A DNA stretch of 64,000 bases from CAZEHS01 sp964424355 (GTDB lineage: Bacteria > Bacillota > Clostridia > Peptostreptococcales > Acidaminobacteraceae): assembly GCA_964424355.1 (NCBI GenBank), contig CAYRIO010000007.1, forward strand, positions 95,518-159,517, written 5' to 3'. The notes under the pieces are model-generated. The model was not told the DNA's origin and did not search any database. It saw nothing but the letters and a program-made list of their open reading frames with translations. The translations under genes and the position numbers were made by a program. Shown here one piece after another: positions 50,148 to 59,700 of this stretch (its first letter is position 1; every line of letters begins with the position of its first letter).

Positions 50148-51200
50148 TCAAATATATTGCTGCTCCTGTCGGGGGGTGCGCTGGGGCAGTGTCCCGTCAA
50201 TCGCAGCCAAAACGCCCCTGTAGAGCCTATCCCACCAATGGATGCAGGGAATCATCAGGAAAAAGATCAGCACGGTGTCAAGACAGCTCAGCAGGAATGG
50301 GGCACCCCCTGTCACATGAATGCTTCCCATTGAATTGTTCCTTAAAAAATGAATCAGGTTGATGCCCGCCAGATGGAAGGCCATGATCGGCGCTGTATGC
50401 CTGCCGAAAAAACGGCTGAACCGATTCGCTTTCACCCGCTGGGCTATGTGAACCGCACAGAATATCCCTGAAAAAGCGGCAATATAATATAGGAAGTAAT
50501 TTCCCTGAATCAAATGGTTCAGATCCACCCGGCCATTGATCCAACTGGCGCCTAGGGTGATATAAAACATAACGGCAGCAGCCCAGGAGGATTTCAGCAG
50601 CCGGTCTGCTTTACCGCTCTGAATCCATCGCCCCGCCGCGTAGAACACCACGCCGGTGAACGCAGCATCCGCGCTCCAGGGAAGTCGGACAGGCAGCAGG
50701 AAAGGACATACGAAACCCAGGACAGAGCAGATTGCCAGAGCCAGATAACGCATGGGCCCTTCAAGCCTTGCAAAGATAAAATAGTAGAGCGCTTCCACCA
50801 TGAACAGGCAGGTTATGAACCACAGTGGCGCATCGTGAGCCAAAAATCCGCCATCTCCGACGGAGTAAAAGATGCCGATCAAGGGGGTCACCGGCGTAAT
50901 CCCCTCATAGGTGCCAATGCCATAAACCCCTGCAAACAGCCACCACACACTGTAGGTGACCACAGAGAAGATCAGGTACGGCAGTACCAGCGAGCGCCCT
51001 TTCTTGATCAGGAACGCTTTGGCCTTCAAGCCATCATAGCTGAAAAGGAAACCTGAGAGAAAAAAGAACAGCGGCACCCGGAAGGCCGAAAAAAAACGGG
51101 TCATCGGATCCGGCATTCCCACATGGCCCAGAACAATGAGGACAATACAGAAGAACTTAGCGTTGTCTATCCATTCGATGCGTGACTTTTTCTTCATCAA
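50148..51200 (-). CDS. Acyltransferase 3-family membrane protein
   Basis: A 350-residue polytopic protein of the acyltransferase 3 (OafA/YrrM-like) family: IEWIDNAKFFCIVLIVLGHV at the N-terminus with the family His, then FRVPLFFFLSGFLF and about ten membrane helices. Such proteins transfer acetyl or other acyl groups to cell-surface sugars. Target unknown; no polysaccharide genes are adjacent. Confidence 0.87.
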   Translation of the reverse strand: MMKKKSRIEWIDNAKFFCIVLIVLGHVGMPDPMTRFFSAFRVPLFFFLSGFLFSYDGLKAKAFLIKKGRSLVLPYLIFSVVTYSVWWLFAGVYGIGTYEGITPVTPLIGIFYSVGDGGFLAHDAPLWFITCLFMVEALYYFIFARLEGPMRYLALAICSVLGFVCPFLLPVRLPWSADAAFTGVVFYAAGRWIQSGKADRLLKSSWAAAVMFYITLGASWINGRVDLNHLIQGNYFLYYIAAFSGIFCAVHIAQRVKANRFSRFFGRHTAPIMAFHLAGINLIHFLRNNSMGSIHVTGGAPFLLSCLDTVLIFFLMIPCIHWWDRLYRGVLAAIDGTLPQRTPRQEQQYI

Positions 51201-51523
51201 TATAAAATCCCTCCGGCGGCGGCGTTAGAAATCGGCTTGTCAGTTCACTGGATATAGTAACGTTTTCCTGGCGAGTCCGCCCTGTGTTTTTATTCACGGT
51301 TCTGGATGGGCTATTATAGAATAGCATCGTCTGATAGTCAGAATCAAGAGGAATTTTCTGGGAACTGCCCGTATATAAAAGTCAGGGCCCTCCGCTATTT
51401 AACGGAGGGCCCTGACTTGGAGGGTAAAAGATACTTCTTGCCGCCTGGAATCACCGACAGGGGGATGTCAGTGCCCGGGGCGGCCTTGCCTGAATCACAT
51501 CTGTTTCATAAGGCATTACCGGA
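51201..51523. other. Intergenic region between acyltransferase and sugar permease genes
   Basis: About 320 bases. It holds the terminator at 51379-51419 and, near 51230-51330, the likely promoter of the acyltransferase gene. I see no other gene or RNA. Confidence 0.6.
51379..51419 (-). terminator. Terminator of the sugar transport operon
   Basis: The minus strand pairs AGTCAGGGCCCTCCG perfectly with CGGAGGGCCCTGACT around TTAAATAG and then reads TTTT. It lies about 105 bases after the permease stop. Confidence 0.9.
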
Positions 51524-52708
51524 TTATTTGCTCTTATTCCGTGTACTGATATCGAACCAAACCGCCAACAGCAGCACGGAGCCTTTAATCATGTACTGGT
51601 AGGATATATCCATGTTGAGCAGGGACATCCCGTTGTTGATGGAGGCCATAACCAGGGCGCCGATGATCGCTCCGAAAACAGAACCGATCCCGCCGCTGGC
51701 TGAGGCGCCGCCGATAAAGGATGCCGCAATCGCATCCAGCTCGAACAGGTTTCCGGCAGAGGGCGCCGCCGCATTGAGACGGGCACTGAACATGATGCCG
51801 GACATCGCAGCCAGGGTTCCCATGGAGGTGAACGCCAGGAAGACGGTTTTCTTAACGTTGATTCCGGAAAGCTTGGCAGCTTCAAGATTGCCCCCCAGGG
51901 CGAATATATGACGCCCAATGGGAGTCTTATTGGTCACAAAACTGTAGAGCGCCACGAATGCCACCACGATGAATACCGTGTACGGAATCCCTTTGTAGAG
52001 CGCCATGCTCAGGATGAATCCCATAATCAGGCCGCCCACCAGAAGCAATTGGCCCAGGAAATAATGGTTTGGCAGCACTTCAAAACCATAGCTCTTACGG
52101 ATCTTGCGCTTATTGAATTCTGAAGCGATGTACGCCAGAACCGCGATTACGCCGATGATGACTGATAGGAGGTGGATGCCCTGAATGTGGGCAATATCCC
52201 CCAAGTAGCCTACGTTGATGTCATTGAAGGATTTGTGGAACGGCCCGATGGTCTGACCCTTGGTGATCCCGATAACGGCACCCCGGAATATCAGCATGCC
52301 CGCCAGTGTAACGATGAAAGCCGGAACACCGCGGTAAGCCACCCAAAAGCCTTGCCACATGCCGATGATCGCACCCACCAGCAGGGTCACCAGAATCGTC
52401 GGTACGGTGGCCCAGTGCATATGGACCTGCAGGATGCCTGCGATGGCACCGGTAAAGGCAGCTATCGAACCTACGGAAAGGTCGATATGGCCGGCAACGA
52501 TGATCAGAACCATGCCCACTGCCAGTACTGCGATGTAGCCGGTCTGAAGGTAAAGATTTGTCAGGTTCCGGGCGGATACGAACGTGCCATGGGTCAAAAC
52601 ATTGAAAATCATCATGATTATGAAAAGTGCTACGAACATTCCGTACTGTCTGATATTGGCCCGGAAAAGGTCCATCAGCAGGTTGCCCTTCTTGGTTTCT
52701 GTGGTCAT
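51524..52708 (-). CDS. xylH: Sugar ABC transporter permease, XylH-like
   Basis: A 394-residue integral membrane permease of the ribose/xylose (CUT2) family, the same length as E. coli XylH. It has about ten hydrophobic helices and family segments such as VGMVLIIVAGHIDLSVGSIAAFTGA and GGASASGGIGSVFGA. It forms the channel with the ATPase encoded 1 base upstream. The xylose assignment follows from the XylF-like binding proteins. Confidence 0.9.
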   Translation of the reverse strand: MTTETKKGNLLMDLFRANIRQYGMFVALFIIMMIFNVLTHGTFVSARNLTNLYLQTGYIAVLAVGMVLIIVAGHIDLSVGSIAAFTGAIAGILQVHMHWATVPTILVTLLVGAIIGMWQGFWVAYRGVPAFIVTLAGMLIFRGAVIGITKGQTIGPFHKSFNDINVGYLGDIAHIQGIHLLSVIIGVIAVLAYIASEFNKRKIRKSYGFEVLPNHYFLGQLLLVGGLIMGFILSMALYKGIPYTVFIVVAFVALYSFVTNKTPIGRHIFALGGNLEAAKLSGINVKKTVFLAFTSMGTLAAMSGIMFSARLNAAAPSAGNLFELDAIAASFIGGASASGGIGSVFGAIIGALVMASINNGMSLLNMDISYQYMIKGSVLLLAVWFDISTRNKSK

Positions 52709-52709
52709 G

Positions 52710-54242
52710 CTAGTGCCTCCCCTGTCCTATGGAATGTCTCATGATGGTTTCCTGATTCATCTGATCCCCTTCCAACTCTGCTACGATTCTGCCTTCATGC
52801 ATCACGAATACCCGATCGCTCATCCCCAGGATCTCAGGAAGCTCTGAGGAGATCATGATGATGCTTTTGCCCTTGGCAACGATTTCATTCATGATGCTGT
52901 AGATTTCAAACTTTGCCCCGACATCGATGCCCCGGGTGGGTTCATCCACGATGAGGATATCCGGATCCGTCAGCATCCATTTGCTCAGGGCTACCTTCTG
53001 CTGGTTGCCGCCGCTGAGGTTCATGACCTTTGCCTCGATTGATGGGGCTTTGATCCGCACTGCGGTCTTATAGTACTCCGCGTTCTTGATTTCTTCGTTG
53101 TCGTTGAGAACCCCATTCTTGGAGATCAGATCCAGACTGGCGATGGAAATGTTCTGCTTGATATCCTGAATGAGGATCAGGCCTTTTTCCTTCCGGTCCT
53201 CCGTCAGATAACTGACCCCGGCCTTGATGGCTTCATGAGGGTTATTCAGCACGCGCAGCTGACCATCCAGATACAGTTCGCCTTCCACGCGGCTCCCGTA
53301 GGATTTCCCGAAGATGCTCATGGCGAATTCGGTTCGTCCGGCCCCCATGATGCCTGCGATGCCGACGATTTCGCCCCGGCGCACATTGATGGCGGAGTCC
53401 TTGATGATCCGCTTTTGGGAGTCATCCGGGCTGTACACATTCCAATTTTTCACTTCCATTCGGATTTCTCCGATATTGGGCACCCGTTCGGGATAGCGAT
53501 TGGTCAATTCCCGTCCAACCATCTTGCGAACGATATCATCTTCAGTGACATTTTGAGTGTGGATATCCACGGTATCAATGGTTTTTCCATCCCGGAGAAC
53601 GGTGATTGAATCTGCGACATCCATGACTTCGTTAAGCTTATGGGATATAAGAATGCAGGATATGCCTTGTTTACGAAGTTCCTTCAAGATGTTCAGGAGG
53701 TTTTTGCTGTCCTCCTCGTTGAGTGCGGCTGTCGGTTCATCAAGAATCAGCAGCTGCACGTTTTTGCTCAACGCCTTGGCGATTTCAATCAACTGCTGTT
53801 TGCCGACGCCTAATTTCCGGATCTGAGTATCCGGGTTGACAGATAATCCCACTTTAGCAAGCAGATCCCTTGCTCTGACAATGGATTCGTTCCAGTCAAT
53901 GATTCCTTTTTTCTTAATTTCGTTACCCAGAAAAATATTTTCAAAAACGCTCATGTACGGCACCAGGGCTAATTCCTGATAGATAATGGCCGTTCCTGCA
54001 TGCTCACTGTCTTTGATTTGGTGGTACTGCTGAACAGTACCGTTCAAGACGATATCTCCAGTGTACGTCCCAACGGGGTACACACCGCTGAGAACCTTCA
54101 TCAGGGTGGATTTTCCTGCCCCGTTCTCTCCAACCAGACAGTGGATTTCTCCCCGTTTCACGTTGAAGGTTACCTGATCCAGAGCCTTGACTCCGGGGAA
54201 TTCCTTGACGATTCCCTTCATCTCAAGAATGAAATCTGACAT
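52710..54242 (-). CDS. xylG: Sugar ABC transporter ATPase, XylG-like
   Basis: A 510-residue double-ATPase of the CUT2 class. The first half has Walker A GENGAGKST and LLILDEPTAALN; the second has the degenerate loop GIMGAGRTE, signature LSGGNQQKVALSKW and ILIVDEPTRGIDVGAK. The imperfect second Walker A is normal for this class. The ATG at 54242 is chosen over 54266. It lies between the binding protein and permease genes. Confidence 0.9.
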   Translation of the reverse strand: MSDFILEMKGIVKEFPGVKALDQVTFNVKRGEIHCLVGENGAGKSTLMKVLSGVYPVGTYTGDIVLNGTVQQYHQIKDSEHAGTAIIYQELALVPYMSVFENIFLGNEIKKKGIIDWNESIVRARDLLAKVGLSVNPDTQIRKLGVGKQQLIEIAKALSKNVQLLILDEPTAALNEEDSKNLLNILKELRKQGISCILISHKLNEVMDVADSITVLRDGKTIDTVDIHTQNVTEDDIVRKMVGRELTNRYPERVPNIGEIRMEVKNWNVYSPDDSQKRIIKDSAINVRRGEIVGIAGIMGAGRTEFAMSIFGKSYGSRVEGELYLDGQLRVLNNPHEAIKAGVSYLTEDRKEKGLILIQDIKQNISIASLDLISKNGVLNDNEEIKNAEYYKTAVRIKAPSIEAKVMNLSGGNQQKVALSKWMLTDPDILIVDEPTRGIDVGAKFEIYSIMNEIVAKGKSIIMISSELPEILGMSDRVFVMHEGRIVAELEGDQMNQETIMRHSIGQGRH

Positions 54243-54316
54243 AATTGCCTCCTGTCTTTTTCCCATACCGATGAAAAAGCAGGGGTGACCCCGTCACCCC
54301 TGCCGAGTTGTGAATC

Positions 54317-55378
54317 TTATTGCATATCGGATTCTTTGATGTAACCGCTGTCGATCAGCATTGTTTGGAAGTTGTCTTTTGTAACGACTTGTGGCTCAAG
54401 AAGGATGGAAGGTACTTTGATTACGCCATTGTCAACTTCGCCATTTGTCGTAACGGTTTCGCCTTTAGCGATTTTAGCAGCAGCTTCGATAGCGGCTTTA
54501 GCCAATTCGCGGGTATCTTTGAAGATTGTCATGGATTGCTCGCCGATCTTGATGCGTTTAACAGCAGCGATTTCGGAGTCTTGACCCGTGATAACAGGAA
54601 GTGTCACGTTAGCAGCTTTGAAAGCTTCTACGATCCCGCCTGCAGTACCATCGTTAGGAGCCAGTACGCCAGCGATCTCTTTACCGGCATTAGCTGTCAG
54701 AACGTTGGAAGCACGGTTTTGAGCGTTAGCAGGTACCCAGTTGTCTGTAGCTACTTGTTGGAACTCGGAACCGCCAAGAACTGTGTAAGTGCCGTCAGCG
54801 ATCTTCGGTTGGATTACGGACATTGCGCCTTGGAAGAACAGTTTAGCGTTGTTGTCAGTAGGTGCGCCTGCGAACAGCATGATGTTGCCTTTAGCGACGT
54901 TATCAACAAAGTATTTACCTTGCAGAGCGCCAACTTTTTCATTATCGAATGAGAGGTAGTAGTTCAGTTTGTCTGAACCGGTTACAAGACGGTCGTAGGA
55001 GATAACGGGAACGCCTTCATCGTTGGCTTTTTTAACGAGTTCAGCAGAAGCGGAAGCATCGTGTGGAGCCAGGATCAGAACTTTGATACCTTGAGTCAAA
55101 AGATTTTCAACTTGTTGTGCCTGTTGAGCCTGGTCAGCGTCAGCTACTTGAACCAGCAGTTCTACGCCAGCTTCTTTAGCCCAGCTCTCCATGGCTTCTT
55201 TGTCTCGAACCCATCGCTCTTCACGTTGTGTCGGTAAGGATACACCCACTTTAACCATTTCTGCGACAGCAGGAGTTGCGGGAGCTGCGGGTTCAGCCGG
55301 AGCAGCCGGTTTTGGTGCACAGCCTACAAAAGGTACAGCCAAAGCAAGAGTCAAGACCAATGCTAAAATCTTTTTCAT
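54317..55378 (-). CDS. xylF: Sugar-binding lipoprotein, XylF-like
   Basis: A 353-residue extracytoplasmic binding protein with lipobox AVPFVGC near residue 20 and an Ala/Pro-rich linker. It follows E. coli XylF closely in pattern (EERWVRDKEAMESW, VISYDRLVTGSDKLNYYLSFDNEKVG, PTDNNAKLFFQGAM, ITGQDSEIAAVKRI). Its codons are unlike its neighbours: more CGT, GTT, GCT and AT-ending codons, consistent with very high expression. It is the first gene of the transporter set. Confidence 0.92.
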   Translation of the reverse strand: MKKILALVLTLALAVPFVGCAPKPAAPAEPAAPATPAVAEMVKVGVSLPTQREERWVRDKEAMESWAKEAGVELLVQVADADQAQQAQQVENLLTQGIKVLILAPHDASASAELVKKANDEGVPVISYDRLVTGSDKLNYYLSFDNEKVGALQGKYFVDNVAKGNIMLFAGAPTDNNAKLFFQGAMSVIQPKIADGTYTVLGGSEFQQVATDNWVPANAQNRASNVLTANAGKEIAGVLAPNDGTAGGIVEAFKAANVTLPVITGQDSEIAAVKRIKIGEQSMTIFKDTRELAKAAIEAAAKIAKGETVTTNGEVDNGVIKVPSILLEPQVVTKDNFQTMLIDSGYIKESDMQ

Positions 55379-55437
55379 TCTTTTTTCCTCCCCTAAAAGT
55401 TTGTTTATTCACTTGCATTGTATAACCCGGGGAGGGG

Positions 55438-55455
55438 TTCCGTCACTGAACGGAA
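55438..55455. promoter_or_regulatory. Inverted repeat in the xylF promoter region
   Basis: TTCCGT and ACGGAA flank six bases (TCAGTG on the minus strand), just upstream of TATACAAT, a likely -10 of the xylF gene. The -35 is poor, so the palindrome is a candidate site for the YesN-like activator. Confidence 0.5.
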
Positions 55456-55484
55456 TTAATGCACAAGAAAAGGTTTTCATACAG

Positions 55485-55514
55485 CAACAGGTCCGGATTG
55501 CTCCGAACCTGTTG
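55485..55514 (-). terminator. Hairpin between the anchored sensor and xylF genes
   Basis: CAACAGGTCCGGA pairs with TCCGAACCTGTTG (one wobble) around four bases. It lies 31 bases past the upstream gene but lacks a T run, so it may be an attenuator or RNA-processing site that lifts xylF above the sensor genes. Confidence 0.5.
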
Positions 55515-55545
55515 GGTATAGCATATATTTAACATTGCTTTTGTC

Positions 55546-56613
55546 CTATTGTTTCACATTCCGATACACATCATCCCGGCTGTGAAAGCCGGAGTCGATG
55601 ATGATCCTGTCGATGGTGGTCTTGTCCACCAGCTCGCAGGGAATCTGGAGCATCGGGATCTTGTAGGGGCCGTTGTCAATTGAGTCTTTTGTCTTGAAGG
55701 TTCCCCGAATCAGCTCCTGGCAGATATCCACCGCCCGCTGGGCCATGGTGTTGTAGGGCTTGTACACCGTGGCCAGCTGGGTGCCCTCCACGATCCGCTG
55801 ACAGGCGGAAAGCTCTGCATCCTCACTGACCACCAGGACTTTCCCCGCCAGCTGCCGCTCCGTCAACGCCTGGATCGCGGCTGTGGCCAGCACGTCATTG
55901 GCGGCGATGATGCCATCCGGCACCACACCGGAATCCAGCAGCCGTTCCACGGCATCAAACGCCACGGCTTCACGCCATCCGGGGGCCCAGGCCTCCGCGA
56001 CGATATCCAGGGGCATATCCTTGCCCACCGCATTCAGGACATTATAAAACCCCTCGTTGAACAGTTTGGAATTATTATCCTCAGGATCCCCGTTAATGAT
56101 CATCAGCTTCGCGTCGCGTTTCCCTTCCAGCTCCAGCTGACGTACCAGCCGCCCGGCAATCTGTTCGCCCACGCCCACGCTGTCAAAGGAGATATAGGCA
56201 TCGTAATCCGCGTTCAGAATCAACCGGTCATATGCCAAAACATGGATGCCCTTGCGCTTCGCCTTGGCAATCAGATCCGTATAGGCATCCTTTTGCTTGG
56301 GCAGGATCACCAGCACCTGGACCCCTTCATCGATAAGGTATTGGATCTGTTTTTTCTGTTCATCCAGATCATCGTTGGCAATCTGGACATCCACCTCGAT
56401 CCCCTGCTGGTTAGCAGACGCCACAAAGGTTTCCATGTCACGCTTCCACCGTTCCACAACGATGCTGTCGAAGGAAAGCCCCACTGTCAGGGTTTGTCGG
56501 CCCGGGGTGATATCCCGGCCGTTTTTGTGCTGGATCATCAGCCAGACGCCCCCGATGAGGAGGAGGAGCAAAGCCATTCCAATCGCTATCCCTAACCCGA
56601 TTCTCTTCTTCAT
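55546..56613 (-). CDS. Membrane-anchored XylF-like sugar-binding protein (XylFII-type)
   Basis: A 355-residue protein. An uncleaved-looking membrane anchor (residues 6-27, LGIAIGMALLLLLIGGVWLM, no lipobox) precedes a complete XylF-like binding domain: VERWKRDMETFVASA, VLAYDRLILNADYDAYISFDSVGVGE, GDPEDNNSKLFNEGF. Its ATG overlaps the YesN-like gene by 4 bases. An anchored XylF homologue next to LytS and YesN genes matches XylFII, which activates LytS on xylose in Clostridium beijerinckii. Confidence 0.85.
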   Translation of the reverse strand: MKKRIGLGIAIGMALLLLLIGGVWLMIQHKNGRDITPGRQTLTVGLSFDSIVVERWKRDMETFVASANQQGIEVDVQIANDDLDEQKKQIQYLIDEGVQVLVILPKQKDAYTDLIAKAKRKGIHVLAYDRLILNADYDAYISFDSVGVGEQIAGRLVRQLELEGKRDAKLMIINGDPEDNNSKLFNEGFYNVLNAVGKDMPLDIVAEAWAPGWREAVAFDAVERLLDSGVVPDGIIAANDVLATAAIQALTERQLAGKVLVVSEDAELSACQRIVEGTQLATVYKPYNTMAQRAVDICQELIRGTFKTKDSIDNGPYKIPMLQIPCELVDKTTIDRIIIDSGFHSRDDVYRNVKQ

Positions 56614-58187
56614 TCCATCACCCGTTGATATTCCTTCGGCGTCAAGCCCGTTATTTTTTTAAAAAGGCGGACAAAATAGTTGGGATCGTTGTATCCGACC
56701 GCGTAACTGATTTCCCGGGCACTGAGGGGGGTTTCCCGCAGCAGCCGTCTCGCTTCGCTGATCCGAAGATCGATCAGGTGCTCCTTGAAGGTGCGCCCGG
56801 TTTCCTGCCGAAAAATCTTGCTGAGATACTGCGGGGTCACACCCAGGGTCTGCGCGATTTCTTCCAGGCCGATTTCCTGGGCATACCCATCTTTGAGGCG
56901 GTCCAGGGTTCCTTGAACCAATTCCGTGCAGTTCCCGGTCCCTAGCCGGATGTTCTCTTCCAGCATCCCGTTGAGGATTTCTTCAAACCAGGCAATCTTA
57001 CCGAAGGTGGTCTTGAGGCCGTATGTTTTCATGTATCCGGTCCCCGCCAGCTCACCGTTCAAGGTGCATCCGTTGGTCCTGCACTGGTTCACCAGAAGGA
57101 TCAGCAGCTCCAGCAGCAGGGACTCTGCGGCTTCAGCGCCATTTTGCCCCCGAGCCATGGAAAAATAGACCTCCTTCAACTCCTGAAAGGTTTCCATCAC
57201 CTTGCGGCTCCGGGTCTGGAACTGTTCATGAATCCGCCCCGATACCTGCCGGAAAACCGCCGGGTCGTAATTGCCCTGGGGGCTTTCCCGCCAGAGGGTT
57301 ACATTGGCATCTGCCGTGTTCAGCAGCACCAGACATTCCTCAAAGGACTCCGCCACCGCTGTGATGGGCCGGACAGGCCCAACCACGATCCGCGCTTTCA
57401 ATCCGAACTTTTTCAGCAGGCTGTCATGGATATTTGTCCAGAACATCAGGGCTTCTTCGTGAATTTTCCCTTCCGAAGCTTCCATATAAACGAATATCCG
57501 GTTGAACACCACATTGCTGACAATGGCATCGTAGTGATATTTCACGTGACCCTTCAGGTAATCGCAGGAATCGCCCAGCCGCATGGTCCAGGTGGTTACC
57601 TGATCCGGCGGGGCGTCATCCTCCAGGGTCCTGAATTCAATGGCCAGCATATACCCTTCTTCCAGGCCGATGGTCAGCAGGTCACGATATTGGTGAAGGG
57701 CCTTGGATAGATCCCGGTTCAGCATAATGGACTGGAAAAAGTTGCTTTCCACCAGGCTGATGGAGGCATAGTATTTTTCAATGCTCTCCAGCTCCTCGTC
57801 CCGCCGCGCCTGCTCCGATTCGATTTTCTGCAGGGTCTTATTCAGGGATTCCACCAGTTTTTTCTTGCCCAGGGGCTTGAGGATATAATCCTCCACATCG
57901 TATTTGAACGCCTCCCGGGCGTATTCGAATTCTTCGAAGGCGGTCACAATCAGGATTTTTACAGCGTTATCCGTTAAGCGGGCCTTTTTTATAAGCTCCA
58001 GCCCGGAGATCCCCGGCATGCGGATATCGGTCATCAGGATATGGGGTTTGAAGCTGTCCAGCTTCACCAGCCCCTCTTTGCCATTCCGGGCGGTTTCCAC
58101 CAGGATGTTCTCAAAACTGGAACTGATCATATAGGTTACAGAATCCAATACGATTTTTTCATCGTCCACTACCAGCAGCCTAACCAT
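56610..58187 (-). CDS. YesN-like AraC-type response regulator
   Basis: A 525-residue regulator: receiver domain (residues 1-120) with VDDEK, Asp in ILMTDIRMPGISG and Lys in LKPLGKKK; a long middle region of about 300 residues; and a C-terminal AraC domain (IAQTLGVTPQYLSKIFRQETG and YAVGYNDPNYFVRLFKKITG). It is coupled to the kinase gene (8-base overlap) and to the anchored binding protein (4-base overlap). It should activate the xylF promoter. Confidence 0.92.
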   Translation of the reverse strand: MVRLLVVDDEKIVLDSVTYMISSSFENILVETARNGKEGLVKLDSFKPHILMTDIRMPGISGLELIKKARLTDNAVKILIVTAFEEFEYAREAFKYDVEDYILKPLGKKKLVESLNKTLQKIESEQARRDEELESIEKYYASISLVESNFFQSIMLNRDLSKALHQYRDLLTIGLEEGYMLAIEFRTLEDDAPPDQVTTWTMRLGDSCDYLKGHVKYHYDAIVSNVVFNRIFVYMEASEGKIHEEALMFWTNIHDSLLKKFGLKARIVVGPVRPITAVAESFEECLVLLNTADANVTLWRESPQGNYDPAVFRQVSGRIHEQFQTRSRKVMETFQELKEVYFSMARGQNGAEAAESLLLELLILLVNQCRTNGCTLNGELAGTGYMKTYGLKTTFGKIAWFEEILNGMLEENIRLGTGNCTELVQGTLDRLKDGYAQEIGLEEIAQTLGVTPQYLSKIFRQETGRTFKEHLIDLRISEARRLLRETPLSAREISYAVGYNDPNYFVRLFKKITGLTPKEYQRVME

Positions 58188-59697
58188 GGAACCCCTCCGT
58201 TTTCAGGTACAATTTCACCTGCATTTCTGTAAACTGATGCTCCACACTGCGGACGGACAGCACATCCCTCTCATCATAAAAATACCGCAGACGTTCATAT
58301 ACATTGCCCAGACCCAGTCCCGTGGTATGACCGATGTGGTCTGAGGCGTTCTCCTCCACGCGGAATCCGGTTTCATTGAGGCGCCGCACCTTCTCCGGCG
58401 GAATCCCATGGCCGTTATCGCGAATCAGCACCCGCACGTGATCCGGAAACTGACGCACCTGAACCATGATGGCCCCCGCCTCTTCCATGTTCTTGAAGCC
58501 ATGAATAAACCCGTTCTCTACCAACGGCTGCAGAATCAGAGGCGGCATCTTGACCGTGTCTACCGGGCCCTCAATATCGAAATCGAATCGGATCATATCA
58601 TCAAACCGCACCTTCATCAGCTGGCAGTAGTTCCGTACGTTATCGATTTCATCCCCCAGGGTGACCTTGTTGTCCAGGCTCTGAATGTTGTAACGGAACA
58701 TGGCCGCCAGATTTTCCATGAATTCCCCCGTCTTTTCCGCATCCTCCAGAATGGCCAGCTGGGTACCGGCATTGAGGGTGTTGAAAAGGAAATGGGGGTT
58801 GATCTGAGACTGCAGAGCCGTGTATTCCGCGTTCTTCAGGAGATTCTGCATTTTCAGGTTTTCAATCTCTGAGAACCGGAGCCGGTTTTCCATCTCCGCT
58901 TTGTCGTGCAGTTCTCCGATGGAGCTCTTGATGCTCCGTGCCATATCCGTCAGGGTTTTCGTCAGCAGGTCCGCTTCCCGGTAGGCCCCCGTGGTGCTGA
59001 GCGCGGCGCTGTAGTTCCCCCGGGAGATCTCCCCGGCATAGCGGGAGAGTTTTTCAATGGGGTCCGTCAGTCTGCGGGTGAAATCGTAGATGAAAACCAT
59101 GCTGAGGGCCACAATCACCCCCGTCATGGCGATGAAGACCCCTTTCAGATTCTCGATCCGTTTGGAAAGCACCAGATAGTCCTGGAGATTCCCGTTGAAT
59201 TCCAGATCCCGAATCCGGCTGATATCCGCGTTTACGTAGCCCGCATACCGCTGCACCGAGCTGAAGGCTTCAATATAACTGGGGGTATTGCGCCCCCGTT
59301 TGGAGTCGATGGCCAGGGATGCCGATTGCAGCAGGGAATCCAGGATATTGCCGATATTGCTGGCCAGCAGCTTCTCTTCCCGCCAGGAAAGTTTGTCGCC
59401 CAGCTCCTTGCGCAATCCCGCCAGGCGGTTATAATCCTCCAGATAGGCCACAAAAGCGTCTGAATCCTTGGTGTTCAGGTAGCTCTCCAGGTTCTTCTGG
59501 AAGCTGTCCAGAGATTCCGTCACGGACTCCAGGACCAGGCTCTGCCGGAACATGTCACTGAAATTGTTGCTGAGTTGAAGCGTCACATAAAAAACCGCTA
59601 TATAACCGGTGATCAGACAGAGCAGCAGAATCAGGGTGAAATTCGCCACCCGGCTCCGGATTCCGTCACTTTTCAAAAAACCGCGAATTTTACCCAT
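58180..59697 (-). CDS. LytS/YesM-like sensor histidine kinase
   Basis: A 505-residue membrane kinase. Two transmembrane helices (about residues 16-40 and 185-205) flank a helical extracytoplasmic domain; then HAMP, the phosphoacceptor motif QSQINPHFLFNTLNAG and a HATPase domain (RDNGHGIPPEKVRR, GLGLGNVYERL). It lies between a membrane-anchored binding protein and a YesN-like regulator. Its periplasmic part has no sugar-binding fold, so it probably senses through a partner binding protein. Confidence 0.92.
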   Translation of the reverse strand: MGKIRGFLKSDGIRSRVANFTLILLLCLITGYIAVFYVTLQLSNNFSDMFRQSLVLESVTESLDSFQKNLESYLNTKDSDAFVAYLEDYNRLAGLRKELGDKLSWREEKLLASNIGNILDSLLQSASLAIDSKRGRNTPSYIEAFSSVQRYAGYVNADISRIRDLEFNGNLQDYLVLSKRIENLKGVFIAMTGVIVALSMVFIYDFTRRLTDPIEKLSRYAGEISRGNYSAALSTTGAYREADLLTKTLTDMARSIKSSIGELHDKAEMENRLRFSEIENLKMQNLLKNAEYTALQSQINPHFLFNTLNAGTQLAILEDAEKTGEFMENLAAMFRYNIQSLDNKVTLGDEIDNVRNYCQLMKVRFDDMIRFDFDIEGPVDTVKMPPLILQPLVENGFIHGFKNMEEAGAIMVQVRQFPDHVRVLIRDNGHGIPPEKVRRLNETGFRVEENASDHIGHTTGLGLGNVYERLRYFYDERDVLSVRSVEHQFTEMQVKLYLKTEGFHG

Positions 59698-59700
59698 GGG

